Below are positions 1 to 12,900 of a stretch of 64,000 nt of DNA, piece after piece. The stretch covers positions 17,716,312 through 17,780,311 of the forward strand of contig NC_036459.1 of assembly GCF_002775205.1 (NCBI RefSeq), written 5' to 3'. The notes under the pieces are model-generated. The model worked only from the letters and a program-made list of their open reading frames with translations, did not search any database and was not told the DNA's origin. Within the stretch, counting starts at the first letter, position 1. Every line of letters starts with the position of its first letter. This stretch comes from Xiphophorus maculatus. Taxonomy: Eukaryota > Chordata > Actinopteri > Cyprinodontiformes > Poeciliidae. Both the position numbers and the translations under genes were made by a program.

Positions 1-74
1 CAGTGTTTGTCATCCTGGATTTGGAAGCAGCTCCTCCCTTCCTGTCGTAGTTCACTTCAGTTCAGCATCAGCGC

Positions 75-3000
75 TCAGTTCCAGGAGCAGCTCTTCAGTC
101 CATCAAACAAATCTTTGACATGCTGCAGTTGCTCCAACAGCTCAGCGGGGGCGCCGTTACTGGACAGCTTCTCTTTAATCTGTGGAAAAATCCAGATGGA
201 TGCAATGTGAACTCATCCACCAACAATAAACACTAGATTTCTCGTCGCTCGTGTTTTGTGCAGCTTCTGTTATGCTGGTCCGTTTGAATCTTCTGTTGGA
301 AACATCTGGAACGCTGATAAGAAAGAAGTCCTGCTCTGTAGAACATAACGGAAACAACAAGCTGACATGAAGCAAAAGAAGCTCTACTCATTTCCTCTGC
401 ACAGCGCTTCATGTGACATTCAGTTTCACAACTCGAGTTGCTGCTGCAGCTTTCTACATCCCTGACAGACGTGTGGAAACAGCAGAAGACCCCACAGAGC
501 AAACTAACTACCGCCATAGTTTCAACACTGTGAGAATGTGACTCCATGTTTCTGAGAGGTGGATTTATCAGAAGAGTAAATGTAATCCAGCAGCGTTTCC
601 TGGCCTGCATTAGGCTGTTTGTGCCAATTTGGATTTGTTGTCTCCAGCAAAAAATCAGATGGGGAGATATGTGGTCATTAAGGAAGCAAAAAGCTCCATT
701 AGGTTGTGATTCTGCCCTCAGCTTCCAGTCTATCTGTTGGCAGTGCATAATGGTTCTAATCTGCAGCACAACTCATTAAAATGGGGGATTTTTAACTAAC
801 AGTAAAAGCATCCGTGAAGCTGGAGCAGTGGAGCTGAGGTGGACGTTAGGACTGACCTCTGTGAAGTATCGCTGTATGAATTTGAAGAGTTCTCTGAGGG
901 CTGCAGCTTCGTTGAACTCGCCTTCATGTTTCTGAAAAAAAAACAAACAAGAAAAATAGGGTCGTCAGTTATCATGGCTGCCATGAAATCAATAATCTGC
1001 CATCTTGTCTCTGTAGGTGTCACGACCTGATTAGTTCACTGCCTGAACCACTGGAGGAAATCTCATTTCCTCCTACTGTAGAGTAAATTTGCCACTGACT
1101 CTTCATACTGTACCTTTGAGTTAATAGACATTTATTTTATTAAACTACACTGATAGTTTCTGGTTGCACAGCAACTGACTCGAGGTTTGCTGAAACTACA
1201 AACATCAAGGGTTTTATTTCATTATGATTGTACATATAGGGAACTGAATATCAATCAGTTCTGTAATGTATTCTAAAACTCATCCTGCGTCGTTCTTCCA
1301 CCATATTTTTCAACCAGTTCTATGGTTGAAAAATATGGAGGCTGTGATTTGATTTCAAACATTCATTTAACTTTTGATTGCAGTGCAAAAAATAATTTTC
1401 CATGACAACCATGGTGGCCATCTTGAAAACTCAAACAAACAAACAAAAAAATCAGTAAATATTATTTCAGTGGGATTCTACCCAATTTGTCTGACATCGG
1501 CAAATTTAGTTTTCTTATATGACCATGATGGCTGCCATCTTGTTTTTTTCAGTCTCTAGTTTTTTTTGTTTTTTCTTCAAAAAAAGAAAGACATTGGGAA
1601 AATCTCTGGCAAGTTTGGTTCTCGTATCCGCATGTGAAAGATTCTGCTGAAATATTTAATGATAAACATACATTTCTCGTTGGATTTGTGCAAGACTGGA
1701 CTTTACCTTGGACTCTCCCTTCAGGAAGTCTTTAAATTCAGCATCGCTCACTGCTGGCTGCTCCCTGATCTGCTTGTAGTAAGCCTTCACTTCCTGCTTG
1801 AACTTGGGAATGTCTTTGGCATAGAGCAGCTTGTTGGTTGGTGCGTGCTGTAAGACATCAAGGTTCATTAGAAGTCATTTGTTTTGCAGTCGTACCTTGG
1901 AGTCCTGCCATCTGTCTTGACAAAAAATAAGAAGGAAACAGCACTTCCTGTGATTGTGCAATACGAGACAAATGTGCAAAACATCTTCACCTTCCCCAGC
2001 TGGGTCTCGCTCAGAGAAAAGGAGTCCATGAAGGCCTGAGCGACGACCGACAAGCAGCCGTCCAGGTGAGGCGTCTTCTCCATGTCGAACACGAACTGTG
2101 GGTTTTTCAGGATGTTGATCCAGAAGCGCAGCGGCAAGCTGGTGTGGACAGAACAGCGTCTGCTTTAATTGGTTTCCTTAGAGTTCGTCACTGTCCAGTC
2201 AGACGCTGGGAAGCTCATCCGTACCTGTTGGTCTTCCAGATGTGTCGGACTTCTGGGTCGGTGATCTTCATGTTCTCTGCCTGAGCGTCCAGGAAGTCAA
2301 AGAAGTACTTGATGGCGAGGGGAGCTTTGCTCTGGGTCACCCCCCAGATGGACCTGAAGAGGTTCTCCACGTATGAGTGAACGGCCACCTTAAAGAGACA
2401 GGACAACACCGGGTAACGCACGCTTCACACTGAAATGATCCAAACGTTGTCCGTTGTTTCAGCAGGTATCGGTTCTGTTTTGCGCGGGGAACGTTTCCTC
2501 TTGCCTTGGTGGAGAGCAGCTTGGTCAGGTACACTTCCTTCAGCTTCAGCTTCTTCCTCTCTGGGTTCTTCCCATGGTCCTCCACCACGTCGGGGTCAAT
2601 CTGCACCACCACACCAAACCCTCACATCAGATCCATGCAATAACCACCGCCGGTCCATTTGACAGAAAATGCAAACCGTCTCCTACCAAATGGAAGTATT
2701 TTCCAGTGAAGTTCTCATCATCTAGGTGAGGAAAACAGATTATAATTTGTTATAATGTATTATTTATGCATTATTTTGACTCGGAGCAAAACATCAGACA
2801 TCAGAGCGTCTTGCACACGTGGCCTTCATCCTGATTATGCTGATCTGAAATAATATTTCATCCAACAGATGATGACGCTGCACTTGATAGATGTTGATGG
2901 CAATGTCAGAAATATGTTGATTAAAATAAATGACGTTATTCTACTAGTTTAGGATATAATAAATGATAAACAGAACACAGCCTTGTCTCATAGTGAGATT

Positions 3001-4781
3001 GTCAATAAGAATTATTTTCCCCTGGTAGTGACTAGATTTAATATAATAACTGAAATGAAGACTAAATATTGTAAGTAAGTATGCATACGTTCAACAGGAA
3101 GTTTTATTTGCATATAAAGTATGTAAATGAAGCTTCCTGACAAAAAAAATTTTCATCCAGAAAGAATTTTTGAAAGACTTGATACTTGGAAAATAAAGAG
3201 CAATAAAGGACTTTTAGTTACAGGAATGAGAAAAGCTGACAAAAGTCTAGCTGACAGTCGACAACACAGAGTCACTGTTAAGGAAACTGCCTGGCTCAAA
3301 GTGCAGCTATGGAAAGTTGAGTGGAAAGAAAAAGTGCAGCAGAAAAAGGGATGACTTGTTTTGGGAAGGGTCTTGCACTCCAACATCCACCACACAGATA
3401 GTAAATAATAATAATAATAATAATAACTCAAATTGACAGGGCCGTTGCTAGGCATTTGGGTTCCATAAACACAAAATGTTCACACCTCCGCTGAGGTGTG
3501 AACATTTGTCACACCTCAGAGGCTCAAAGATAGAAAACCGTGGAATATGAATCTGCCACAAATGCATTCCGTGGTTGAAAGTGAAGCCATGACAGAAACT
3601 TAGTTCTTACCTTTCACACTCCCCTGTGGGCTGAGTGGAGGATGAGTTTTCTTTGACAGCACTTTAACAGTGGCCCCATCATTAACCTACAGCAGAGCAA
3701 ACTCAATATGTTAAACATGGAAATGCACATCCACAGCAGAATTAACCAATCAGCTGGCCGGTGACGGGAAACAGAAAATGCCTCTGAAGAGGCTGAAGAC
3801 TGAAATCTGTTTTTTCCCCCCATTTTCACTGACGTATCAAAACTGAAAACCCTCTTTTTCACTCTGTAATCACACAAACATGACGGCATGCTCTGCTACT
3901 CCGAGCTTCCAGTTTAGTAAAAATCAGACAAGCTGTTGTCACACTTGTTACTCGTCCTGCTCCATGTGGCCGGCGTGCCGAGAAAACATCTCATATGGGT
4001 CCAAACGAGAGGACCTGAAGTAGATTTTATCTAACGTCACGACTTTGCTAACAAAAACATACAACACGGTTTGTTTCAGGAAGCTGCGTGTTATTTTAGC
4101 TGCTTTATTTCTCACACATTTAAATGTCAGAGTTCCCTGAGTGGTTAAACAAGTATTAACTGAAGTAATTACAAGTTAAGTCTGTTGGTTGGAGCTACTT
4201 TAAGCCTTTCACATGCTGGGGTGAGTGAATCAGTGCAGACTGAGGGTCTGCGTAGGATTGCATGAGATCGGAGTATAATTGGAGGGTTTCTGCAACATTG
4301 GAGTAGGACTTCGTTGACTTTGTGGTAGCAGCAAAGACACTAGTCTTGGAGTTAAGAGACTTCATAGAACAGATTTTATTTATTTATTTTTGATTTATTT
4401 TTATCAGATGCAGAGGCGTTATTTTACTGAGGCAGCATATCTTTATAAGCTACTAAAACATAGACAAACGTGATGCATTAAAATGATATATAGTTTGTGA
4501 TTCTTTTCCTTCTATTAGGTCATGTTTTTTTAACCAGTCAGGTTAAATGACTCCAGACCAGGTTTATTCTGGCAACCTGCATCATAAGCATGTATTTCTC
4601 ACATAAAGCCTCTGATATACCTGCTGCTATTCATTCATTAAAATTTTGGGGGATTTTTTATTTTTGTACAATGTGCCATTTGATGTGTGTACACAATAAA
4701 ACCACCGTGGAGAAAATCTGATTTTTTTGAAATTTTTTGATAGATTTTTGGTGATGTTCAGTTGACACATCTGAGCAGACA

Positions 4782-4848
<67 letters not shown>

Positions 4849-7800
4849 ACACTGCCTGTGTTGTTCCTTGTTGCTGCTGTTTCGACCCAACCTGTCTGGA
4901 CACATCAAAGCCCACATGAAGTGAAAAACATAATTCACATAACTTGAGCTTATGATACTATCGGATGATGGTTCAGACTCAAGAAAGTGTTTTTTTAATT
5001 CCTTCAGATTTAGTTAATTATTGTAGCTGTGTATGAAAGAAATATCCAATTTCCATTTTTGTTTTTATTTTATTTACTCATTTATAAATACTAATGGTTC
5101 ACGTAACAATTAAAAGAAATCATGAATGAAAAACAACAGAGATGTATAAACTTATACCTGAACCCTATTGACCTTTTTCTACTTTTATTTAAATATTAGC
5201 ACTGGCTGAACTTTTGGCGGTGTGAAAAAAGCAAAATGTACGCATTATTATAATGTTTGCAGGCACATGCATTATTGTATCCAAGATTAATCATGTGAAC
5301 AAAAGCCACATGAAGGAGTCAGCCCAGGTCTTGAGGCTGTGAGGTTTCACATTTCCAGCATCTTCCCCACACAGACGAAACCGACAGACGGTTGGCCCCT
5401 CATCCCATTAGGAGCCACTTTCTCCTCATCCATTTGCCTTCATTTATTTATTTATTTTCGATAAACAGCTTGACCCCTTTCTGGATGCGATGACAAAAAA
5501 AAAGATGAAAGGAGCTTCCCATGTCCTCTCTGCAGCAGGCTGTCGGCTCAGAGGACGAAAAGTTTCCTTCTGTGTGCAAACGGGGCCGGGAGTTTGAAAG
5601 AAAGTGGAAGTGGAAGTGGAAGTGAGCGCAGCTCCTTCTCCTTCACCTTAGTTAATGCAAGCCCTTCTGTTCAGACCAAATCTGGTGATGGCTTCAGATG
5701 AACTTTCAGCAATATGTTAAAGTTTGAGTTTGGTCTGTGTTTGCTCCCTGTTACGGACGACGTGTGCGTTCCGCTTTAACTCACCTTGTAATGCCTGAGT
5801 GTGTTTAGCTTCATCACCTCCCCTATCACCTCTGAGCCTCCGTCCACTTCCTGAAGAGGAAGGAACGATCCATCCCTCTCGTACTCTGGTAGAATATAGA
5901 AAAAAAACAACAACCTTATTTAGATATTTTAGTTTCAGAACAAAGTGTCAACACTTTTGCCTTCCGGCCACGAACGGGTCACTGCAGGAAGGAAACCCTA
6001 ACCAGTGTGGGTTTTTTTTTTCTAGAAAACAGATTGTTTCCTAACACAGAGAAAAAGTTGCAAAGTTCCTCCAACGGGAAGAAAAGAGATATTTGCTACA
6101 GAGCAGAGTAAAAATAAAACACAGAGTTTGGTTTCCTGTCACAGATGCTGGCGCCGTGGTTTAAATGGTTCTGGTGATATTGGGTCAGTGGGTGAACTGA
6201 TGCAAACTGACCTTATTATGAAAAGAAAGAACTGGTTTTCTTCTGCACTTATTTCAGCATTTTAACCAGAGGATGAATTTGATCGTAGTTTTCTGACCAA
6301 TCGACAAAAATCTGTAAAAAGCCTGACCTGCTGATTCTGATTTTGTCGGAGAAGTTGCTAAATGTAGCAACAAAAGTTGCTGAGTTGGCAACAGTTGGGT
6401 GACTGTCGTTAACAGCACACAGGTCAAAAGGGACAGAGGCTGATTTCAAGGCCTCCGCAGAGGTAAATAAGAGCAGTTGATTTTCCAAAATGAAGGAAAT
6501 CTGGGCTGATTTATCCGTGCACCTCTAATTGTAGCAGGTTTTTTTTGTAAACAAAGTGTTTCTCAAAACATTTGTCAGTAGGTCTAGCAATGATACAATC
6601 CAGAAAATAAGACCAGGAGTAGGTTGTTCCACCACTGGTAAATAGTTCTTTTCTTTAATCCACTGAATCACGGATCTGATAGAAACCCAACCCGCTCACT
6701 TTACACGGATCCTACAAGAAGTCTTCATCTGTGTTACATCTGAAATACAGATTTAGAGTCTTCACTTTCCACAAGACAACTGCAGGAGATTAAAACTCAT
6801 TTAAAGACATAATCTGGATGCTCTGATAATAATCTACTATGTACAGTGGCAGCTGTGGTTCAAAGTGGGCAGGATTGTCTGACACAGTGCGAACCTGGTT
6901 CACATCTTATTTCACACATCAGAACTAGTTTGCGTTGTTAGGCTATTTTTAACCAGCAGCTACATGACACTGTTAGCTCGTTTTGTGAAGTATTACAACT
7001 TCTCCTGCAGTATCTGTACTGATGATACACTGCTTTTGACATCACGTGGCCCATCACTGCTACAGGGACTGTAGTGGTCAAAAGAGGACAACACTAAATA
7101 GGTGAATACTTTTCTTGGGTCTAAATCCATTTCAGAGTTGGTGGTCTGGTATGAACCATGTACAGCCCTCAGTTTATTAAAGACCTCATCGCTTTTTTTG
7201 GCTCTAGTGGCCTTTATATTTGAAAATGCTAAGACAGGAAAGTAGATGGAGAGAGAGAGAAGGAGAAGGTATCCATATTTGGGTTGAGCTTAATTCCTGC
7301 ACCACCCCAACGTTACTACATCTGAACCACAAAGATTTGTTCATTTTCCTAAAATTGTCATTTTAACATTTCCTCCTTGTTTTGTGGTTTATGTCATGTG
7401 TCATTGTTTTTGGTGCATCAGCTCTTTCATCTGCTCCCTTGTTCTTCCTGGTGAAGGACCCTGCTGCAGCAGGTGTGAGTGCTGCAGCAGATTAGTGTCA
7501 GTTTCACTCACCAACACTGACGTCTCTAATAGAGGTGTTATATGCGAAGCCAAACTTGGTCTTGAAGGTGTTGAGGATCTTCTCTTTGAGCTGCTCCACG
7601 GTGTCACAGCTGAGGGCGTCCACCTCCAGAGGCTCGCTGACCTCTCCATCACTGCCCACTGCGAACAGAACCTTCAGCTTCTGGAGGCGCAAACACAGAC
7701 AAGATCTCATTCATCTTTCTCTTTGCCTGAATAATACAAATAAAGGATTTATGCCTTATATTTAGAATGTCAAATATATATGTTTTTTGCTTCTTTTTTG

Positions 7801-9911
7801 TCATACTTTGGAGTTTTCAAGTAATTTTTATATTGATAACCTGAATAAAAACATAAAAATACTTTTTTCAAATAATGACTATTTATTAAGGGGAAAAACC
7901 CTCCTATCCACACCCACCTGGTCATGTGTGAACACATAAATCCATCTCCAATCATGAACAGAGTTCTAAAGACCAAAACCACTTCAGAACAAAAGTGGAA
8001 GCTTTAGGAAGATGTGCTTCCTGTTGCATCTGGTTTAAAACCAACAGCATCCAGAAAACGACAAACTGAAAATAAAACATGGTGGTGGTAGGGCGATGGT
8101 CTGGGTCTGCGTCTGCAATCTGGATGATTTCTCATAATGGTCACAGACACTTAATTCTGAAAATCCTGGAGGAGGATGGACAGCCCACCAATTTGGATAA
8201 AGGTCATGACCTCTTCCATGTTAACGGAATCATCTGCTGACATACTGAGTTCAGTTGCTCTGCAACAAACTCAGGGAAACTATGAGCTTTGGCTTGAAAG
8301 TCTGCTGGCCGTTTCAGACACTCTAATGTCTGCCACTCGGCTCCACAGGCGAAGTGTGCGGTGGGACGGGGCGAAGGGGAGACACACGTAGTATATCTGG
8401 GGTGCATGTAGCAATAACAACAAGACGGCTCATCTGTATAATCATTTACACTCATCTTCAGCTGTGGTCCTCTAAGCTGTTTGTAATTAGCTTTCCTTCT
8501 GGTTGCAGATGGTGATGTCCTTGATTCATGTCGTCAGTATGAGTTAATATTTAATGCATTAGTCAAAGAAAAAGTGTCATGAAGAGTAAAAAAAATAAAA
8601 ATAAAACATACAAGTCACTCCTGACTGTAAAGATGCAGGACCAGACAAACTATAGAAAAATAGAGCAACTGTACATCTGATGTTATTTATCACAGATCAC
8701 TGATGTGATGTAATTGGCCACACATTTACTGACAGCTGTGTTCGGAAGGATAAACTACTGAACAGCACTATTAAACACTTAATGCAGTTTATTTAATGCA
8801 TTAAGTAAATGCATTAAATGCAGTAAATGCATTTGGCAGTACTGATTTGAGTGTGGCCAAATGTGTCAAAAACCACTTTTACCAGCAAACTGAGCAGTTT
8901 ATCACACTTCAAACATCTCACAATATGGCCTTATCAAGTTTGTAGTTTGATTTTCCAAACCATTTAGATGTTTTCTGATGAATCTGCAGATTTTATATAG
9001 AAAAGTTGGTAAATGGGAGTAAATTCGTTGTGCTATGCAAGTCCAAAGGCAAGAGAGGAAGTTAGTTATCAGTTCCTGTTCCTGCTAATAAGTTGGCTTA
9101 GTTCCATAAATGCATTCACTTCAGTGATTATACTGAAACCTTAATAGCTTTACAATAATAAAAACTAACACTTGGTCAAAAGAAACAATAAAAACAAAAG
9201 TGTAAAATGAATCCCTTTAAAAATGTTTAGTTGCTCGACGGCTTTCGATCTAGACTCTGTAGTTCTGTTTTCACCAACCCAGAGAAACAAAAAACAGAAC
9301 AGAGAATTAAGAAGCATCGGTTTGTGGAAGCGCAGCCCACCGTGCCGAGAACCAGGCAGCGTTTTAGCATGAACCATGAGGCCATGCGGTCATTATAAAT
9401 AACACTATTAAAATAGTTTTGAGTTTTCCATTACAATTTGATTGAATTTCGCTGTGACTTTCTGTTAGAGTGTTTTCTAGTTTTTGTTAGTTATTATATT
9501 GTTTAGTTTTAGTTTAGTTTTCATAACTTGTAATAGGAGTTTTTTCATACTTGGACCTTTTTCTTTAAAATTCTGCATCTAAAACTGAACCACAGTATTT
9601 TATTGTGTTCATATATAACTTGATTGGGTAATAAATACTCAACTGAAGATACATTTAAAAAAAAAAATTAACCACTTATTAATGTTGAACAGCCAACTGA
9701 CCCTGGTGTTTTCTTCCTACTTTTACCATTGCAGTTTTACAGACTAGCCTCCAAGTATCGTAATGACCTATTTGCCGACAGCTGACATGGGTACTGGGGG
9801 AGGGGGTAAAAAATTTCATGTCAGTTCAAAAATAAACATTATTTATGTCAGTTTACAAAAATGGTTACTCAATTTCAGTTTTTGTTAGTTTCAGTTAACT
9901 ATCACAACCTC

Positions 9912-9945
<34 letters not shown>

Positions 9946-12900
9946 CGTGTGTGTGTGTGTACCAGCTGGCTGAAGTCCTGAGCCTGCCACAGCAGCCAGT
10001 CCTCGCTGAGTGTGTACAGAGCTTTCTCTGTCACGCAGTCCACCGGCCCTTTGGAGATCTGCTGCGCGAGCGCGCTCACCAGCAGGAACAGATGCTGCCC
10101 AACACTTTCCTGCACGACACCAGAGATAAAAATAAAAATGAGAAAATCAGCAGCTGGCCATCTTACACGCATCAGGTTTGTGCAGGCTGGAGTTTACTTT
10201 GAGCTCTTTGTTGCACGTGGTTCTTGTGGTTCCAGAAAACGTTTGGCTTCAAATACATTTTTATATGTTAATAAATACATATATAGCTGTGATAAAGCTG
10301 TATGGGTTTTTTGCATTTATTTATCTGGAAAAGTTCACATCAAACAGATTTTAACATCAAAGATGACCTGAGTAAACAGAAAAAGATGAGCTCAAATAAT
10401 TATTGTTAAGAGCGAAAAAGAGTGAACAACTGGCATTATATATGTGAAAGAGGAAATGGCTCCTCTGACTGCAATCTCTTCGTCACCCTGGTAACAGCAG
10501 CTGCTAAGTGCTGCTGCTAACAGGTGGTGAATCTTTTACATCACTGTGGAGGAGTTTTAGACCGTTTCTCTTCCCAGAATTGGTTTATTTTGGCCACACT
10601 GGGAGGTTTCCAAGCATCCACACCCAGACGTTAACTAGGCCACTCCAAAATCTTCATTTCTTTCTTTCTTTTTTTTTTCCTTTTTGCATTTCTAAAGTGT
10701 AACAGGACACACACCTCCCAAAATGTTCAGATTAGTTCACAGACCATTTTCTAAAAGGTCTTTGTGATCGTAAATACGATTTAGCGAGGGAACAATGTGC
10801 TCTCTTTGGTCAGCGGTGGTTTTGGCGTTAGATCTAACGCCTTTTTGTCACTTCTCTTTCTTACTGCTGAGTCATGAACACTGACCTTAGCTGAGGTAAG
10901 TGAGACAAAGTGCTTTAGATGTTGCTTTCATGTTGTTAGAATATTTTTCCCAGGAGCCCAGTTTGCTCTGGATAGATTTATCTTTAAGTAAATTAAATCG
11001 TTATTATATATTTACTTAATTTGCTGATTTTCTTAAGTTATCATTGTGTGATATAAAAATGTTTTTATATCACACAATGTCACACTTCACTGTGAAGTGT
11101 GACAAACACGCAAAAACAGAGATAATCTGTGTTGAAGGAAACCCTGTACTGTATACCAGACAACAGACAATTTTCAGAGAATTTACGATAAGAGATGAAG
11201 TTACTGAACGATGCACTAATTTTATGTCTCCTCTGATACCTGAAACCTGAAACTTTTAGATGTTTTAAGCTGCAATTCTAGGTAAAAAATAAATAATTCA
11301 AAGAGTTTCTGATTGTAAAAACTGTCTGAACCAAAGGCATCTTCACTGATCAATGTCAATTCTTTTACATCTTAACTACAGAAATCATCAGATGTGCATC
11401 AAAAGTCTTAGATGGAAATAAATGAGTGAGAATCATCTGACTGGGATCATAGCAGTCTGGTCTCTGTCTAGCTACACGGGAACAATCAGGCCGGTTTGGG
11501 ACAGTTTTCTTGGACCGACCCGCAGGAAGCCGTAGAGGCAGACCGACACCCAGTTGGTCAGCAGCTTCTCCACCGTGGACTCGGTGCGTCTCAGCAGCAG
11601 TTTGGGCTGAGTGGTGGCGCTGTTCTGCTGCATCAGGTCCTTCAGCAGGACCTCCATCACCTCCGTCAGGTACGACAGGTTGCCGTGAAGCGCCACTGTG
11701 AGCAGAGACGCCAGTGTGCACCTGAAGGAGAGAGATGTTAACTGAACCGTCCACCGCAGGAACACAAAACCTTACCAAGTACTTTTGTTTTGTTTAGTTT
11801 TTAGTTCAAATATCTCAGTACACTTCAAATAAGATTAAAACTAACTCACAGGGAACTTTCCTGCAAGATATAGGAGCTTGTTTTAAGTGAATAATGCTTG
11901 AGTATAGTATAAAGTATATAGTATAAAAAGTATCCAAAAAAGGCGCTGCCAATTACAATCTCATGTGGCACTGCTCAGCGTATACATGAGGAGGATTGAC
12001 AGCGTTAAACCCCTCCTCCTGGCACTGGTTGGTTGTTTTTTGTCGGGACTGGTGCATTTCTTCAGATGGTAATAGTAGCTCAGGAGGATGTGGAGATCAA
12101 TCTTTTCACCACATGGTGACAGTTTAATGTTTTAGAAAAAACATGTTTTGTGTGTGTGTTGTTTTTTTTAAATTAAAAATTACATACTGCACCCACCGGC
12201 TCCAATATCTTCCACAAATGTTACTTTTATGTTAGTTTTGTCTTATTTCAAGCACAAGAAACAAAAACTCCTTGGTAGGATCTGACGTGTTTTGCAGTGA
12301 TAAGCGTTCTGTTTTTCCATCCGGGCCATCGGATTTACTTGTCTTTGACGGTGAAGCCTTTCTGCTCCTCCAGCGCGTGCACCATAGTGGTGAGAAACAG
12401 CTGGTCCTGGATCAGCCTGGAGAACCTCTGGCAGTGCTGATCCAGCTCCACCTTCTCCACGTCCTGATTCCCAGATCAGACAACAACAAACGTCACTGAC
12501 GCTGTGTGAGAGCGTCCAAAGAGCCGCAGCTGTTATCCACGCTTACCTGACCAATGTCTTTGATGCACAGCTTAATTAAAGAGTCACTCTGGAAAACAGA
12601 AGGTAACTGTTATGTATCCCCGGGGTATCGGTGTGATTTGTGTTGCAGCACACGGCTTGATTTTACCTCAGGGAAGAAGGTTCTGGAAGCAAAGTGCTTG
12701 TAGTCCAGGAAAGGAATGGCTCCCACGTTTTCCATCAGGTCAGCCTTTTCTGTCTGCAGATCTATAAATCCTGTGACGGAAACACACAGTGGAGGAAAGG
12801 CAACACTAACAACACACAAAACGGCTAACATTTCTCCGTCTTATCCGCTTGCAACACGGAAACGCAACAATCAGTCTGCAACATCACAAAGTGTAATGAT

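Noticed and set aside
4627..4947. Cys/Val-rich and His/Thr-rich frames
   Set aside because: Translations of the AC microsatellite and its flanks.
8040..8400. Possible Tc1-like relic around AAACATGGTGGTGGTAGG in plxnc1 intron 21
   Set aside because: Only one short motif agrees; no termini or longer frame could be supported.
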